A stretch of 64,000 nucleotides of DNA from Ceriagrion tenellum (taxonomy: Eukaryota; Arthropoda; Insecta; Odonata; Coenagrionidae): positions 95,462,583 to 95,526,582 of the forward strand of contig OY720636.1 of the NCBI GenBank assembly GCA_963169105.1. The letters run 5' to 3'. The translations under genes were made by a program, and so were the position numbers. This document shows positions 22,399 to 34,952 of the stretch, piece after piece (position 1 is the first letter of the stretch; each line of letters opens with the position of its first letter). Under the pieces are notes generated by a model that was given only the letters and a program-made list of their open reading frames with translations, ran no database searches and was not told the origin of the DNA.

Positions 22399-23485
22399 TG
22401 AAATGCAGTCAACTGACTGCTCATCGATGAGTCTTCCAATATTTAAATATTGTTCCCTTGAGTAACTGTCTTAATTTGAGCATTAAGCCGAAAAAGGCTG
22501 ACCATGGGGTAAATTAGCTTGGCAAAACGTTCACCATATCCCCTTCCACATAGGTGTGGAATACTTTATTCTTAATTATACCTCATGCAACGCCGATAAA
22601 ACCTGTAGAAACGGTTTCAGAAATAGATCTCAATATCCTGGCAATGTGCAATACTATGGTCATTAAAATATTTCACACTAGCACTGCAATTTTCTGGGAT
22701 AAAACACTGCTGTGCTCAGGATTCCTTCATCTGACCCGGTTTAACTTCTAGTGAATTTTTTTTAAACCCTTCTCTCACCAACTCCCGCACGTCCCCATCT
22801 CGCGATTCACACCGAAAAACCCAACAGTTCCAAGCCCTCATTCCTACTACAACACTCACTTCACCTAACCTCGCTTTCCCCTCCCTTTCGCTTCCTTTTC
22901 CCCTCTCACCCCCTTTCCTCCTTAACTTCTGTTGCCGTCTTGAGTCCCTAAACTATTCCCTGCCACCCGTCATGCCCACCCAACGACCTCCCTTTACCAT
23001 TCCACGCCGCTACCCTCCCCCAGCCCACCCCCTGCCAACCACCGCCCACTCCAAAATTCCAACTCTTTTACTTCCGCTCGCCTCATCCCACTGCCCCACA
23101 TCACTGGCGTTAAACCCCCTCCCCCCCCCTTCGACTCTTTATCCCACCCGCTCCACCTTACACACTTCCCTCCCCCCTTCTCATACCCGCCCACACCACT
23201 CCCTCTGCATCCAGGGAAAACCCTTTGATTTATGATGGGTTTCGAGCGATTTGGAGAAACTTTTCGTGTTCCGCATTGCTCGTCTAGAGTTGAAGGGGCT
23301 TTCGCTGCCGCCCCTGGGCGCGCCTGAGGAGGGTTGGGGAGGCAGCGAGGGAAGGGGAGGTTTGATGAGGCGGGAGGGAGTGGAGGGGAGGGCGGAGGGG
23401 GGGTGAGAGAGAAAGGTTGAAGGGGGGGGGGAAGGAGAAGGTGCGGAGTGATAGGAGAAAGAGTGGGGGAAGAGAGAGCAGAGTA
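22399..23485. other. C-rich then G-rich tract, no gene
   Basis: About 22760-23220 is C-rich on the plus strand and about 23320-23480 is G-rich. The open frames (22994-23530 minus and others) are Pro- or Gly-rich artefacts of composition. A GATTTATGA...TCGAG string marks the switch at 23227 and recurs at the end of the C-rich tract near 38448. Confidence 0.5.
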
Positions 23486-23520
23486 GAATCGGATAGAATA
23501 TTTATTTCGCTTCAGCACTG
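23486..23520 (-). mobile_element. Scrap of LINE 3' tip
   Basis: AATCGGATAGAATATTTATT resembles the reverse complement of the LINE tip at 7410-7442, so only the last 30-odd bases of a related LINE are present, as an extreme 5' truncation would leave. Confidence 0.4.
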
Positions 23521-23585
23521 ACAAAACCATAAGAACATTAGCAACTTACCTAAGGATTGATGTATCCCACTGGTAAGGGGTTTAA

Positions 23586-24141
23586 GGTAGTTTGATAGTA
23601 GAAATATCATTACAACTAGAATAATGACTTTGGTTTTATTTAGAAAAAAAATATCTCACCCTTCTAATGACATCAAAAGTTCAACCCCTAACTACATTGT
23701 TTTCGGAGTTATTTGCTAAAAAATACCAGTCCTTTTTCATGGGAAATGGAACGTGTGTGCACTCCAGAGAGGTATTTTTTACAAACGAGGAATTTTTAAC
23801 ACTTAGATGTCGTAAAAGAGCTATCAGCGTGTAGTTTGTATGTTTTCTCAACTATTTTTTAAAATTAATCATATTGTGACCGCAGTAGGTTCTTGGGCAT
23901 CACAAAAAAACCTTCCGTTTTGAAGGAGGTTCAAACGCACCGCGTGAAAAAAATGAGCCAAGTTAAAGACTTATTTAGATATTTTTATTTAATTACTTGC
24001 TATTTCTGTCATATAAAACTATATTATGGCATCGTTAATAATGTAATAGTTTATTTATGTATCTTACAGCTGGTGAAATTAAAACGTATAATTCCAATAT
24101 GGTCTGTATTATGACTAGAGAACTATTTCGCTCGGACTACC
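23586..24141 (-). mobile_element. GGTAG-ended inverted-repeat element, copy 1
   Basis: This is the inverse of 57874-58399 over its whole length. Both copies begin GGTAGT and end ACTACC, with a longer terminal repeat consensus GGTAGTTTGAGCGA. Shared interior blocks are TTATACGTTTTAATTTCACC, AACATACAAACTACAC and CATTTCCCATG. Flanks are TTAA on one side and TCAA on the other. No transposase frame is present. It is a non-autonomous DNA element and may belong to a TTAA-targeting superfamily (inference). Confidence 0.7.
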
Positions 24142-24145
24142 TCAA

Positions 24146-26756
24146 GGCGATGTGATGCCATCTTCTGGAGTTTAACATGCATCATTTTGCTTGCGATCCC
24201 TAAGTCCTGGGTTCTAATTCATTCAACGATGTAGAACAATAATGCCGATAAAAACTTAGTGCCATATGAAGAGTACGTCAGGTACAATGCCCAGCCCATT
24301 GCATGGTACGTTATAAGTATAAAAATGAATGAAAGATTGAAAATGAATTGTTTTATCTGGTACATGATGTCCACTATGGTCATACAAAAAATTCATTACA
24401 AGTAATTCATGAAAACAGCAGTACACAAACTTAATTGTTGTGAGGGATCACCAAATGAACACGAAGGATTTGAGTCCCTTCATTATATGAATAATTATTT
24501 TGTTAAATTAATGATATTACAAACATTTAAAGGAGCTAGGTTACAGTTGAAAAGATTTCAACAAACAAACACGATAAAGAACAGAAAAAGATAAAAAGAG
24601 GCCTTAAAAACGATCAGTAAAAAGGCAATGTTGAAAAAACCATGGCAAAAATCCAGGAGATAGAGAAAAATAAATAAAGGAAGATACATTTGATGAAGTG
24701 GCACACGAATTTTAAAGGATTTAGCAATAAGAAACAGATCTTTGACTGAAATGTTTTTAGCGTGGGGGCTTTCTTACCTCACCTGTGAGAAAATTCTAGA
24801 AAGTGAATCCTCTTGCTTGGAATGATTTATGCAAACAGTTTGTCTCATGAGATGAATAGTAAAGGACATTTACACCAATTCTCGTAATTATATTGGTGGT
24901 TTAAGACATTTTTTGAAGAAAACATTGCAATAATTGGGCTCTTTGTAAAGAAATAATGAATAAAGGAATGAGGCTATGAAATATTTCAGTCGGTTTATTG
25001 TGGTCAGTTATCCGATTACGGTAATTGCGATATGTGAACATCTCTTCGTAGGCGGAACATGTATCTTGCAATTGAGTTTTGCAATCGCTGAAGTTTTAGA
25101 TCAAGAACATCAGGGATATCATTGTAAACTAAACAGCAGTCATCGAAATGTGAAAAAACAATGGAGGTTATTAGAATTTTTATTCATTCAAAGACAGTGG
25201 CCCTTTCTTTACTTTTAGTGGGTAAAAAGGCAGTACAAATAGATATAACTTACTAGTACAGCCACTACCTCAGTCGGCAAAAAGAGGTCAAAATTGACAC
25301 AACAAATCTGGACCTACACTAATATAGCATGAAAACGAGCAGTAAACATTGTGGAGAGGAAGAGATATTTCCTTAAAACATATTATTATTTTTTGGCTCT
25401 CAAATTTGTGCGACACAAATTTGAATATCGGCTGACATTTAGTCAAAGATAACATTTCATAGAGATATCTATGTACGCTGACTACTGAAATAATATTTTG
25501 GTTCAACATTGCTTACATATAAGATAATGCTTATGAGAAAGTGTGGGTCAAAAGAGCTATCTTTGTTCCCAACGCGTAATCGATGCTTTCGTTCATTTCA
25601 ATTTGGATATATTATTAAATAGATAATTAAAAGGTATCTCCTCTTGGTGGTTTTATGATTTACGGAAAGAGACATTTTATTTCTGCAGCAAAGAAGAGAT
25701 TAATTTTACAGAAATTTCTCCTCAAGATCCATGGAAAGGATAATGTTGTATTCGTATACAATAAAATACAGGCACGTAATTAACAAAAAGATTGAGCGGA
25801 AGTCAAAATTTAAAAAATGGTTCTTGTGTTAAGCTGTAGATCCCTTGGCGTCTTTATATAAGACCAGGTCTAAATCTACCCATCCTTTAAAACCCAAAAA
25901 TTATTCCCTTCATTGTTTGAATCCCCTTTCCTTGGAGACAAAGGTGTATATATACTTTTAAATTTGTATGAGCAACTACACCAAACCGATTCCTACATGC
26001 TAAATTTTTGTGACGCTGTACGAGTTTTCATAAGAGAAATCTGTAAGCGAATGTATAAAACTGATAATAATGGCAAGGACAAGTCCGCTTCACTCAGCCG
26101 GCAATTTGGCTTCCTCGAAAACTTCTCATTATTTTACAATATTTATGAATTCGAGTAGAGAGCATGGTTAATTCATGCAAAAGGTTGTATTGAACACAAT
26201 TCAAACTTTTTGTCTTTACTTTGTGGAAATGTTATAGTTAAAATAAAATGTTGAATTATATTTTATACACTGTTTTTGTATGTAATAATTGAAAAGCGCA
26301 GAAAAGTTTCATTGCCTGTGACGTTTCTTCAATGTTTGAAAAACATTTATTTGACTGTAACCCCAGGAGCAATTTTAAACAAAACATTTTACATGTCGAA
26401 TGTGAGGGGAAAAAATAAATTTTCTAGAGCATTGTGAGATTGCGAATTTTGTAAAAAATAATTTTAATCTAGTTTGTGACCTCATATTTGGCTCACATTC
26501 AACGCTGATATCAACAACCTTTGGAGGCTGTTTACGTCAATTACAACGTCTTGCTTACGCCAGAATGTTGCCCTAGTCATTGTGTTTCTCTCTCCCCCGA
26601 CCCTCACCTTTTTTTCCTGGAAATAGTAACCTTACCGAAAGTAGCTTTTAATGACCTTCTTCCCACCCTCCTTTCTTCAACAAGCTTTCTTGTTTTTTTC
26701 CCCACCCTCCTTCACTCACCTCTCCAACCCACCATCGGTGTGTACCTTAAATAACA
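24146..26756. other. Unassigned AT-rich stretch
   Basis: No gene is supported. Open frames of 60-81 codons (for example 24976-25218 and 25913-26158, both plus) have no domain I recognise. A B-box-like GGTTCTAATTC at about 24210 has no matching A box. Confidence 0.5.
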
Positions 26757-26865
26757 CTTTCACCATGGGTTGAAATTCGCCATGAATAATCATTTGACTT
26801 GACTGGGATTCGAACCCGGATCTCCCGATTGCCGGTTTAGTGTGTTATCCAGTTACGCTGCATGT
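26757..26865 (-). mobile_element. tRNA-derived SINE, left of a head-to-head pair
   Basis: Minus-strand SINE head with B box GGTTCGAATCC (complement of 26806-26816) and an upstream CTGGATAACACAC, followed by the start of the body (GGCGAATTTCAACCCATGG). The body is truncated near 26757. Confidence 0.65.
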
Positions 26866-26879
26866 ATAACTGTGTATGT

Positions 26880-27015
26880 GTAACTGGCTAACACACCCGA
26901 TCGGCTATTGGGAGATCCGCATTCGAATCCCGATGTAACCCTTGGTATGTATGCACTCGTGCGAGTGACTTCGTACCACATCATTTCCCAATGCAACGAT
27001 TGGAAAAATACCTTG
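26880..27015 (+). mobile_element. tRNA-derived SINE, right of a head-to-head pair
   Basis: Plus-strand head TAACTGGCTAACACACCCGA, B-box-like CATTCGAATCC at 26920-26930, then the body with GTGCGAGTGACTTCGTACC, which matches 9240-9265. It faces away from the copy at 26757-26865 with about 15 bp between the heads. Confidence 0.65.
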
Positions 27016-28483
27016 AAAATGACATAATTTTGTCCAAACCATAGTCGGTGGGAATAGAATACTATGGAAAGTACAAAGCAACATTTTATTTCCTTTATTT
27101 TACCCTCAAAAATAGCTAAAATTGCTGACTTGTTATCTTCACATTTTTCATAGAATTGTTTTCATTTAAAGTATAAATCAACATATTAATCACGCCCCAT
27201 CCCATTACACGTTAACCCGCACTGGCATTAGTAAATCTTCCGATTCCCCCGCCCATGAAATACTCGATCGATTGTTCAGATCCGTACCTTGAACACTCCA
27301 TGAACTCCGTATTGTGCGAAATATGCATCCACTTAGCGTGACTAAGCCCCTTGCACTAATTTGCATAAAAACATTCGCCGACAAGCTAGCCTCGGGATAA
27401 AGGATGAGGCTATTTATCCTCAAATTCCACGGAGATTTTAGCAGAAGCGGACTCGCGCTTCTCAATTCGCTCTGGGTGGATGAGGATAGTAACTACTCTA
27501 ATAGACCTCGGAGCGGAGTTGTAATTGGCTCATGCGTCACTCCTATCCCTAGTGGCAGCGGCATATTATCCTATTGCTTACTGTCAGAGAAGAGGCCCGT
27601 TTCCAAATGACTTGAAACAGAGTGACTTGAATAGGCTGAATGCATCAATTTTAAATCCATTCTATAATCTATTGGTCTTTGATAATTATTCTATTCTCCT
27701 CCAAAAGAGAAGCGAATGAATTAAAATCCAAGATGACACTGTACTTGAAGATGTGGCGAGACATGCCGCCTGATTGCGTACATCAAGTACTGTCCTGCAA
27801 CGTGAGATGGAGGGGCAGATATTGATCAATTAATATTGATGAAAAAATTTCTAATGTGAACAATCAATCAAACCTTCGTAGCCTTCTAACCAAAAATATA
27901 ATTCCAATTCCTCGGGGACGGCTCATGGAAATTTTTTCGTCCGATCTCGATCGATTTCCCACGAAATTTGTATTTCCGTTCAAAACTCTTCGGAGGAACA
28001 CTACTTTACATCTCTTCTTGGTTACCATACCTGTCTTACCGAGACATATTTCTCCATTTTAAATATGTTGTAAATCGTTTGCTCATGTTGTTAGACCTAA
28101 ATTGGTGACAACAAATGGGGTACCGTCGACCGTCCTAAGTTCTCAGCCCATTGAACGCCCCAGCATTTCTCATCCCGCATCATTTTAAATGACCCCGAGC
28201 TGGAATAATTTTCTTAGAAACTGAAAATCGGCATTTACCAAATCTTTGTACGTAAATGGATTGATATCAAGTGACTCAATGAACATTGGTTGTGCGAGGT
28301 ATTACATTTTATCGCCCTCAAAATGAAAAGGTAGCAACTATTTCAGTTTATAATTTTCTTTCCAAATTCGAATAGAAATGTTAAGGTGCATAATATCAAT
28401 CAAATAGAAATAGCTGGTAAATTAATTACGCAAAGGTAACCCTACGGCCACAGCAAATTTTACTACACATGGTTACTTCATAA
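27016..28483. other. Unassigned
   Basis: No gene or repeat boundary is supported. Several 60-86 codon open frames overlap without motifs. Confidence 0.5.
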
Positions 28484-28645
28484 GATGGAAAAGTCCACAG
28501 AGGAAGACACAGGAATAAGTTCATGGACAAATTAAAGAGGAAAGTACATAGGGAGAGATACCAGGAGGTAAGAGAACTAGCATTAGATAGGGAAAGGTGG
28601 GGGACTGCAGTCAAGCCATCTTAGAATTGATCAGCCAATGATGAA
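28484..28645 (+). mobile_element. LINE 3' end, family C, copy 2
   Basis: A plus-strand fragment with the frame KVHRGRHRNKFMDKLKRKVH followed by RERYQEVRELALDRERW, then a stop and the tip CAGCCAATGATGA. It is the same tail as 62165-62400 and 15983-16090. Only the last 50 codons remain. Confidence 0.75.
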
Positions 28646-30402
28646 TTACTTATTATATAAACTGCATGGCTTCAATAACTCAATGTAGGGTACCTGATAT
28701 GGAGAGATACTTCTGTTCTCGTTTTTGCAAGCTTAACATTTTCCATTTTTCTTCAACAAGCTCAAACTTTTTTGAAAGAGCGCATTTAAGGATTCAACGA
28801 GAATAAAATTAGAAATATAAAATATAAGTGATCCCTTTCAGAAGATTCTACAACACTGCATCGAAAAATCATGGTTCCTACTTCCTTAATATTATTCCTT
28901 TGGGATAAACTGGAATGTGCAGCTCATAAATAATTATTGAAACTGTCTTATATTATCCAATAACATTTGTTGTTTAGGGCAAGAAGAAAGTGATACATGT
29001 GACCTGGTGAAGCTTAATGTAAAATTTGCTAGATAAGAAGGCTACTCATTCGAATTGAATCGATGACAACGAAGTACTTCCCTCTCGGTAACTAGCCCAT
29101 GCCAATAAATCTTGAAGGAAAGTCGATAGAATTAATGGACCGTTTGCGAATCTTATTTTTAGTGCCTCTAATGCATTTAGATTAAATATTAGCGTTAACA
29201 TAGCAGTTTTCGTTGACAGGTGGGAAATTATCTATAAAATGAATGCATCAGGGGTATTGATAACCCGTTACTGAAGCGTAACACAAAGTTAACACGCATG
29301 GAAGTTAGAAAAAATCAATAATGAATTCATGAAGGGAATAAGCAACTAATACGCATTAGAAACTCTACAGTTTCCAAATGAAACAGAAGCAGAGACTTCA
29401 CTGATAAATGCCTCCAATTGCTTGGTGTTCCCCGAGAAATGAGGATCTGCACTTAATCCAGGTTTTTTTTTTGGACGCCAGCGTTCAATTTCTTTGAGGG
29501 ACCCGGTATTACTCAAGGTTTTATGGCAGATGGTGAATTTTCACCAACAAGCACTACATTTAAAATATAGTTGGTGGACCAGTACGCATACGAGACGTGC
29601 TCTTTCTTCTACTTAGCGTATTGATGACGAATCCTAGAATGTAAAATCAACATGTTACCTACACGATCAGAGGCGTCACTTTGGTTCTCAATGCTCATGC
29701 TAAAAGTCAGTTTTTGCGCCACATCGTGGGACTCTCGTTACAAACGGTAAGACATGGTACTAATGAGGGGTATTTTTAATATACATTTAGATACATAATA
29801 GATATTTTTTTATAAATAATTTTCTTTTAACAATAGCGGGGTGCATTTAAGTGGCAAAATATTTCAATCTGATAGATATTTGCAACTAAATGACATCAGG
29901 GACAGATGTTCCCTCTGTCCCTGATCGATTCCCTCCCAGCTACGTCACTGTACTCGATCGTTAAACATCCCAATAATAATATTTCTATGATGACTACTTT
30001 GGTTATTATATCATTTGCGGATAAAAATTTTATGCTAAATTAAACCTCTCCATTTTTCTGTCAATCTAGTTAATATTATGCTTATGATTTTATCCACTCT
30101 GCTGGAGCCATAGCTGCAACCGGAGATGGAAACTGAATAATTCTCCGGGTGCGGCTCGGATCACCGATTCTTAGTTTATCTATGATATGGGCAGCTGTGC
30201 TACTCTGAAGTTATAAATTTCGTTCCTGTCTACAACTATTTAGCCTAGGATTTACCCATAGCCACCCACCGTGGCTAATTGGCTACACCCTGACGCCCCG
30301 ATTGCATGACGCTCTGTAGGGGGAACCGCGAACTTGATCGCAATCAACTTATCAACACTGCGTCGTTCAAGGTCATAATCACCATTGACTCCTTCATTCA
30401 TA
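28646..30402. other. Unassigned; one short perfect hairpin
   Basis: No gene is supported. ATCAGGGACAGA (29895-29906) pairs exactly with 29914-29925 around a 7-nt loop. Its role is unknown. Confidence 0.5.
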
Positions 30403-30525
30403 TGCACTTAGAAACCAGTGCATCTTTCAAGTGCTAACCAGTGCATCTTTCAAGTGCTAACTGCCTTAGATATCGAACACATGGTGTATAATCTTGCTTT
30501 ACATTTAATAATTCGCCCATTTCGT
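30403..30525 (+). repeat. Inverted repeat, left arm, with 23-bp tandem duplication
   Basis: Nearly identical in inverse to 32653-32752. The left arm is exactly one 23-bp unit longer (ACCAGTGCATCTTTCAAGTG plus CTA, at 30414-30436 and 30437-30459). The arms are 2.1 kb apart. Confidence 0.85.
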
Positions 30526-31317
30526 ATATATATGCATATATGATTGACTTCTTCAATCATAAAATATTTATTTTGCAATTGTACTTTTGGTGAGCATATG
30601 TAAAAGACGAAATTCATCACAATCGCAAACAAAAATTTTTCTGGGTGGAAATGGGCTAATTACCAAATATCATTTTTCATATTTGTGTCCTCACACTCTT
30701 AGAAACATATAGCAGGAATAAGTAGCAGAAAAACATTATAAGATAGCAGCCAATAGTCTAATTCGGCATATAGACGCAATTAGAGAACCTAATTGTATAC
30801 GGAAGAAGAAAGAGGGTAAGTTTATAGGTTATTACTTATTTTTTTGCTGAATTACAGTCTTGGTGGATTTATTCACATGAGCTAACTACTCCATCTCAGA
30901 GAGAAATTATGTGCACAAAATACAGAACAAACATAAAACAAACACCTCATAGTTTTCCTGGTAGGTTTGCACCGTAAAAAATCCATTAACAAGGACAGTA
31001 ATCAGGAATGTAAAGAGAACGGAGGAAAGGAGGTAATAAAAACATTGAGATGATGGCTCCCTGATATTCGGGATATTTAGGCTCTTCACAGTAATAGTAT
31101 GACTGGACTAAAGGCAAGGGTTCCAGGGCAATGGCATGGGGTGGATTTTGAGACAGTGAAAGTCTATGGAGGTGTGTGAAAAGTGTGTCCAGCGATATAG
31201 ATTCTGTAAAAGAAAATGGGGTTCTGAAACAGAAAAACAAACAGGTTAATTACTAATTAATGATAGAGAAAACTGAGTGCAGTCCATTGCCTCCTTCAAA
31301 TCCGCTAGTTTTTTATA
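30526..31317. other. Unassigned
   Basis: No gene is supported. The minus-strand open frames at 30907-31240 show no domain. Confidence 0.5.
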
Positions 31318-31480
31318 CGGGTGTCATATCATCCGCATAAGATAGATGAAATTCTAGTCTCCAAAGGAAGACCTTCGAGAAAAATAGAGAAATATTTGAA
31401 TAGGTATGGTGACGATGACGTAGGGTTCAAAAGATTGCGAATCTTCCTAACTATTGGAGATAACAGTGTTCCTCTCCACC
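31318..31480 (+). repeat. Dispersed repeat, copy 1
   Basis: A diverged inverse copy lies at 38860-39025. Readable in both are AAATAGAGAAA, a CGATGAC/TGATGAT-like block and ACTATTGGAGAT. In one frame both give RPS/TRK/EIEK, so the parent may have encoded protein. The family is unknown. Confidence 0.45.
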
Positions 31481-32428
31481 AATGCCGTCTGTCATGCTCT
31501 TCGTTATTTGGTGATATTATTTCATTTATTTTTACCGTAATGTAGTTTCCCTTCGCAGCTCTTGGAGTACTCATCACTTTGATGATAATCTGTTCACCTA
31601 ATACTAAATTTTTACCAATTACCAGTTCTAATTTTACCAGTTCTTCGACATTCTTTCCAGATCAACCTTGAGTTACTCTATATCGTAGATTAAATTAGAG
31701 CTGGTTTCAGTGAAAAAGTAATCTGGCAATTTTGAGTTTCCGAGACAAGAGAAATGTTGAAATTTTGACCCTAGGCCAACTGAGAGATTTAAAACAAGTT
31801 TGAGTGGCACAAAGATTGACGTGAATTTTAATAGAGAAGTTAAAAAGCATTCTTCATTGCTTCAAATACATAAATGTCTTTGCTCTTATATGGATCAAGT
31901 AATTTTGAATTTAATTCAATAAGACAGACAAACAGAATAGATTAATTAAGTTCGCTACTTACATTATTGAAGGTAATGGCTGTAATTAAGCTCGCAGAGT
32001 AGAAACATGTTGAAATATCTTGACGCACATTAAAGAACACACTACATTTTTTATAAACGAAGGATTTTTACCACTCATTTTATCAAACGCCTGCTTCAAA
32101 ACAATCATGTTTGCAATTTTAGCCAAGAAATTTTACGTATCCTCTCGAAAAGTGTTGTGATGGATGAATAAGAACGAATTTATAGTATTGGATATTTAAC
32201 CAACCTTTGTGATGAGCTACTTTTCCACACCCCTTTCCACTCATTTTCGACAAAATTTCTTGGCGAAATGATTACCTTTTCTGTATCACCAGCTATAAAT
32301 TTATGTTCTGCTGCCTTCCCTCACGAAAGTTTATTTTTCTCACTGATGCAGTTGGAGAGGGCATTATGTAATTAAACTGTATCCTGGCAATCAATATAAC
32401 AACCACATTAGTTATCCCTGCTCTTTTC
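31481..32428. other. Unassigned
   Basis: AT-rich, no supported gene. Confidence 0.5.
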
Positions 32429-32633
32429 TTAAGGCCGCTTTATACGGTACATTTTATCGTAGAAACGAATGTATCATAGTACAAGAAACTTAATGGAATT
32501 AGAGCAGGTTCTATTTCTCGTTAAGTCATTCAGACAATCATACAATTTGCCGCTTTACGCGGTACAATTTCCTTCATGAACGAATTCGTACATTCGTTTG
32601 TACAGTAAAATGTATCGAGTGAAGTGGCCTTAA
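32429..32633. mobile_element. TTAA-flanked MITE, 205 bp
   Basis: TTAA at 32429-32432 and 32630-32633 flanks inverted repeats of about 40 bp that begin GGCC(G/A)CTT and include GTACATTTTA or ATACATTTTA and AAACGAATGTA. There is no coding capacity. TTAA plus a GG start is the same pattern as at 3710-4920. The superfamily is not fixed. Confidence 0.8.
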
Positions 32634-32652
32634 CATTCCCTTGAATAGCTCG

Positions 32653-32752
32653 ACGAAATGGGTGAATTATTAAATCTAAAGCAAGATTATACACCATGTG
32701 TTCGATATCTAAGGCAGTTAGCACTTAAAAGATGCACTGGTTTCTAAGTGCA
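32653..32752 (-). repeat. Inverted repeat, right arm
   Basis: Inverse copy of 30403-30525 with one 23-bp unit in place of two and only a few substitutions. It starts 20 bp right of the TTAA MITE. Confidence 0.85.
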
Positions 32753-33064
32753 ATCGATTCAACTCGAATTAAACATAGTTTCACGAATAATACGGAATAT
32801 TATCAATTTAAGTGGATAAATAATGTGTGTAAGTAGAATCCATATAAAAGAAGAAAATTGTAACTTTGTTATATTTAAGATATTATTTTGAGTTTCTCAG
32901 CATTTTTATGTGGATAAAATTTGTGACAAAACACTCAACAAACATCAGAGCTATGCATTGACACTATTACACAATTTGATAGTCGCAAATCTTTAGTTTT
33001 GTTCTCCTCATCTAGGGGTTAATAATCTTGTAGTGCATATAAACCTGTAACTGTTATAATTAAA

Positions 33065-33225
33065 ATGTTCAGCAATTCAACTTCCATCCGAGTAATGGAA
33101 CAACAACAATACCTGACAGCCGCTGACAGTGGACCCTCTGAAGCCCCACTCACAAATCAAGCATTCTATCGAGAGACTACTGGCAGCACCAATGCCTCGC
33201 CTATTACACTGAATTGCACCTGCAG
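33065..33225 (+). CDS. Possible first coding exon, unrecognised
   Basis: From ATG 33065 the frame gives 53 codons (with MEQQQYLTAADSGPSEAPL after a second Met at codon 11) and reaches CAG|GTACTT, a good splice donor at 33226. A pyrimidine-rich acceptor CTTTCCTACAG ends at 33421; joining there gives a further 26 or so codons to a TAA near 33500. A TATA-like CATATAAAC lies about 25 bp upstream of the ATG. Composition is more balanced than the surroundings. I do not recognise the protein, and the short second exon weakens the case. It could be a chance frame. Confidence 0.3.
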
Positions 33226-33500
33226 GTACTTCACCTCACACACACACACGCCTTCTCTCACTTCTTTTTCCTTACACGCACTTTCACAAGCTCTCCCTTT
33301 TACATCTTCGCTCGACACACTTTTCCAACAACCTCATCGTTGCCACTTCATTGTTAATACTCCCCACACTCACTCCATGCTTAAAGCGCAGTAATACTTT
33401 TAATTAAAACCTTTCCTACAGAGACACCAACCGACCGAACCATTCCAAGGGCTGCCAACCCAAAACCTTCCAGCCAAACACATCACGCAATAAACGCCAA

Positions 33501-34730
33501 TAAACACGCAAACGACTGGCATTCGTGAAGGCACTGGATGTGGTACCCGTTACACAATGCACGCCGATTTCTAGAACGTTGTTGATGGAAAACATTGCAA
33601 AATTGCAAAACGAGCGTGTCAACCTTAAAGCTCGGAAAAAAATCGAGGCTAACAAATTATTTTGCGCGCAGCGCTTGGTTCAGCTCCCATCTATTCCCTT
33701 AGGAAAGAGTTGTTTTACATTATTCATAAGTATGCATACGCTTGAATTCTCTTTGTATATGTCTGCACTGTTATTTGACAGAGCTCAGAACAGCCAAAAG
33801 AAACTGTATCGATAGTGTGATCTTTCACTTTACTTGACGTCAGTACTTTTCTAATTCCCCACCTCATCCACAATTAGGAATAAAGAAAAACAAATGTTTC
33901 CATCTGAAAGAGATGAGAGCTCGACCACCAATATCCACGTCACAACAAAATATGGTGGGCAGGCCACGATCGAGTTACAGCTTTGAGCATTGGAGACCAT
34001 AGCAAGCGCCTACTCCACTACCCCAATGTTATTTTTCCACACCTCCCCCGTTACTATCACAGCAAATAAAAATAAATAATTAACAAATCTTTGTCTCCAA
34101 CGATGCAGTATAGCTGTGAAACTCGTACAAAACGAAATATTCTGTAGAAAATTGCGAAGTTCTCACTCCATGATGGATACTTATTTCATGTTTATGATTG
34201 GTAAATCATATTTAATCGGGTTTCGTCATTCCAATTCCCGAAAAATTTATTAATTCCCATGAAATAAATGAAAGTACAGGATAATAGTGATCGCTATTCA
34301 GAGGTATAGGAGAAAAGAACCATAGTAGAGTTCTTCAGGTTAAATGATAACTATAAATGATGGTTTCAGTGCGACACAGAGAATATTATAATGACACCTC
34401 ATCACATCTCTGGGGATGACAGAAGCGATAGGTAAGAGAGGTACATTGTCGAATAGATAGGCACAAACACTCATTCTTTCCGCGCACAATTAGCGACCAC
34501 AATAATAACTGAGCCCAACTAAATACAATCCCATAATACACGTCACCATTCCACCTTCCATCACCATATGCCTTAAATCTTTACATAGCTAATGTCCTAA
34601 CACCCCCTGCCACATGCACAAGCGGCGGCTCGCAGGGTAGTAGGTAGATGTGGATGATATTTCTTTGGTACTCATGACATGAGGAGCAGACCTTTTTTCC
34701 ACCCAGCACGACAGCGAACATAACTATTAA
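33501..34730. other. Unassigned
   Basis: No gene is supported. Confidence 0.5.
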
Positions 34731-34952
34731 TCAATGGCTCTCATTTTTCTGGAAGCATGACTTATTTACACCTGTGCTGCTGCTACTAAGTCCCAAAGAA
34801 CTCATTGTGGCTGGCCTTTCACCATAAGACACAGTTGTAATACCTCGAACTCCCCTAACATAATCTATCATCATGTTCATCACACTTGTTGAAAAGTTAA
34901 TGATCGCTTGTGTGTGTGTTAATGTGCCTGACCCTTCCGTGGGGAGAAGCAA
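34731..34952 (-). CDS. Possible terminal exon, unrecognised
   Basis: A minus-strand open frame ending at TGA 34731-34733 includes QAIINFSTSVMNMMIDYVRG, ITTVSYGERPATMSSLGLSS and a polar C-terminus. It has no ATG at its start and a stop just upstream of the TTG at 34952, so if real it is an internal or terminal exon entered through an acceptor such as the CAG near 34936. No family is recognised. It may be chance. Confidence 0.25.
   Translation of the reverse strand: MLLPTEGSGTLTHTQAIINFSTSVMNMMIDYVRGVRGITTVSYGERPATMSSLGLSSSSTGVNKSCFQKNESH

Noticed and set aside
22994..23530. 178-codon minus-strand frame
   Set aside because: Composition artefact of the skewed tract.
24190..24220. B-box-like GGTTCTAATTC
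   Set aside because: No A box and no SINE body.
30255..30345. tRNA-like GTGGCTAATTGGCTACACC string
   Set aside because: No B box at the expected distance.
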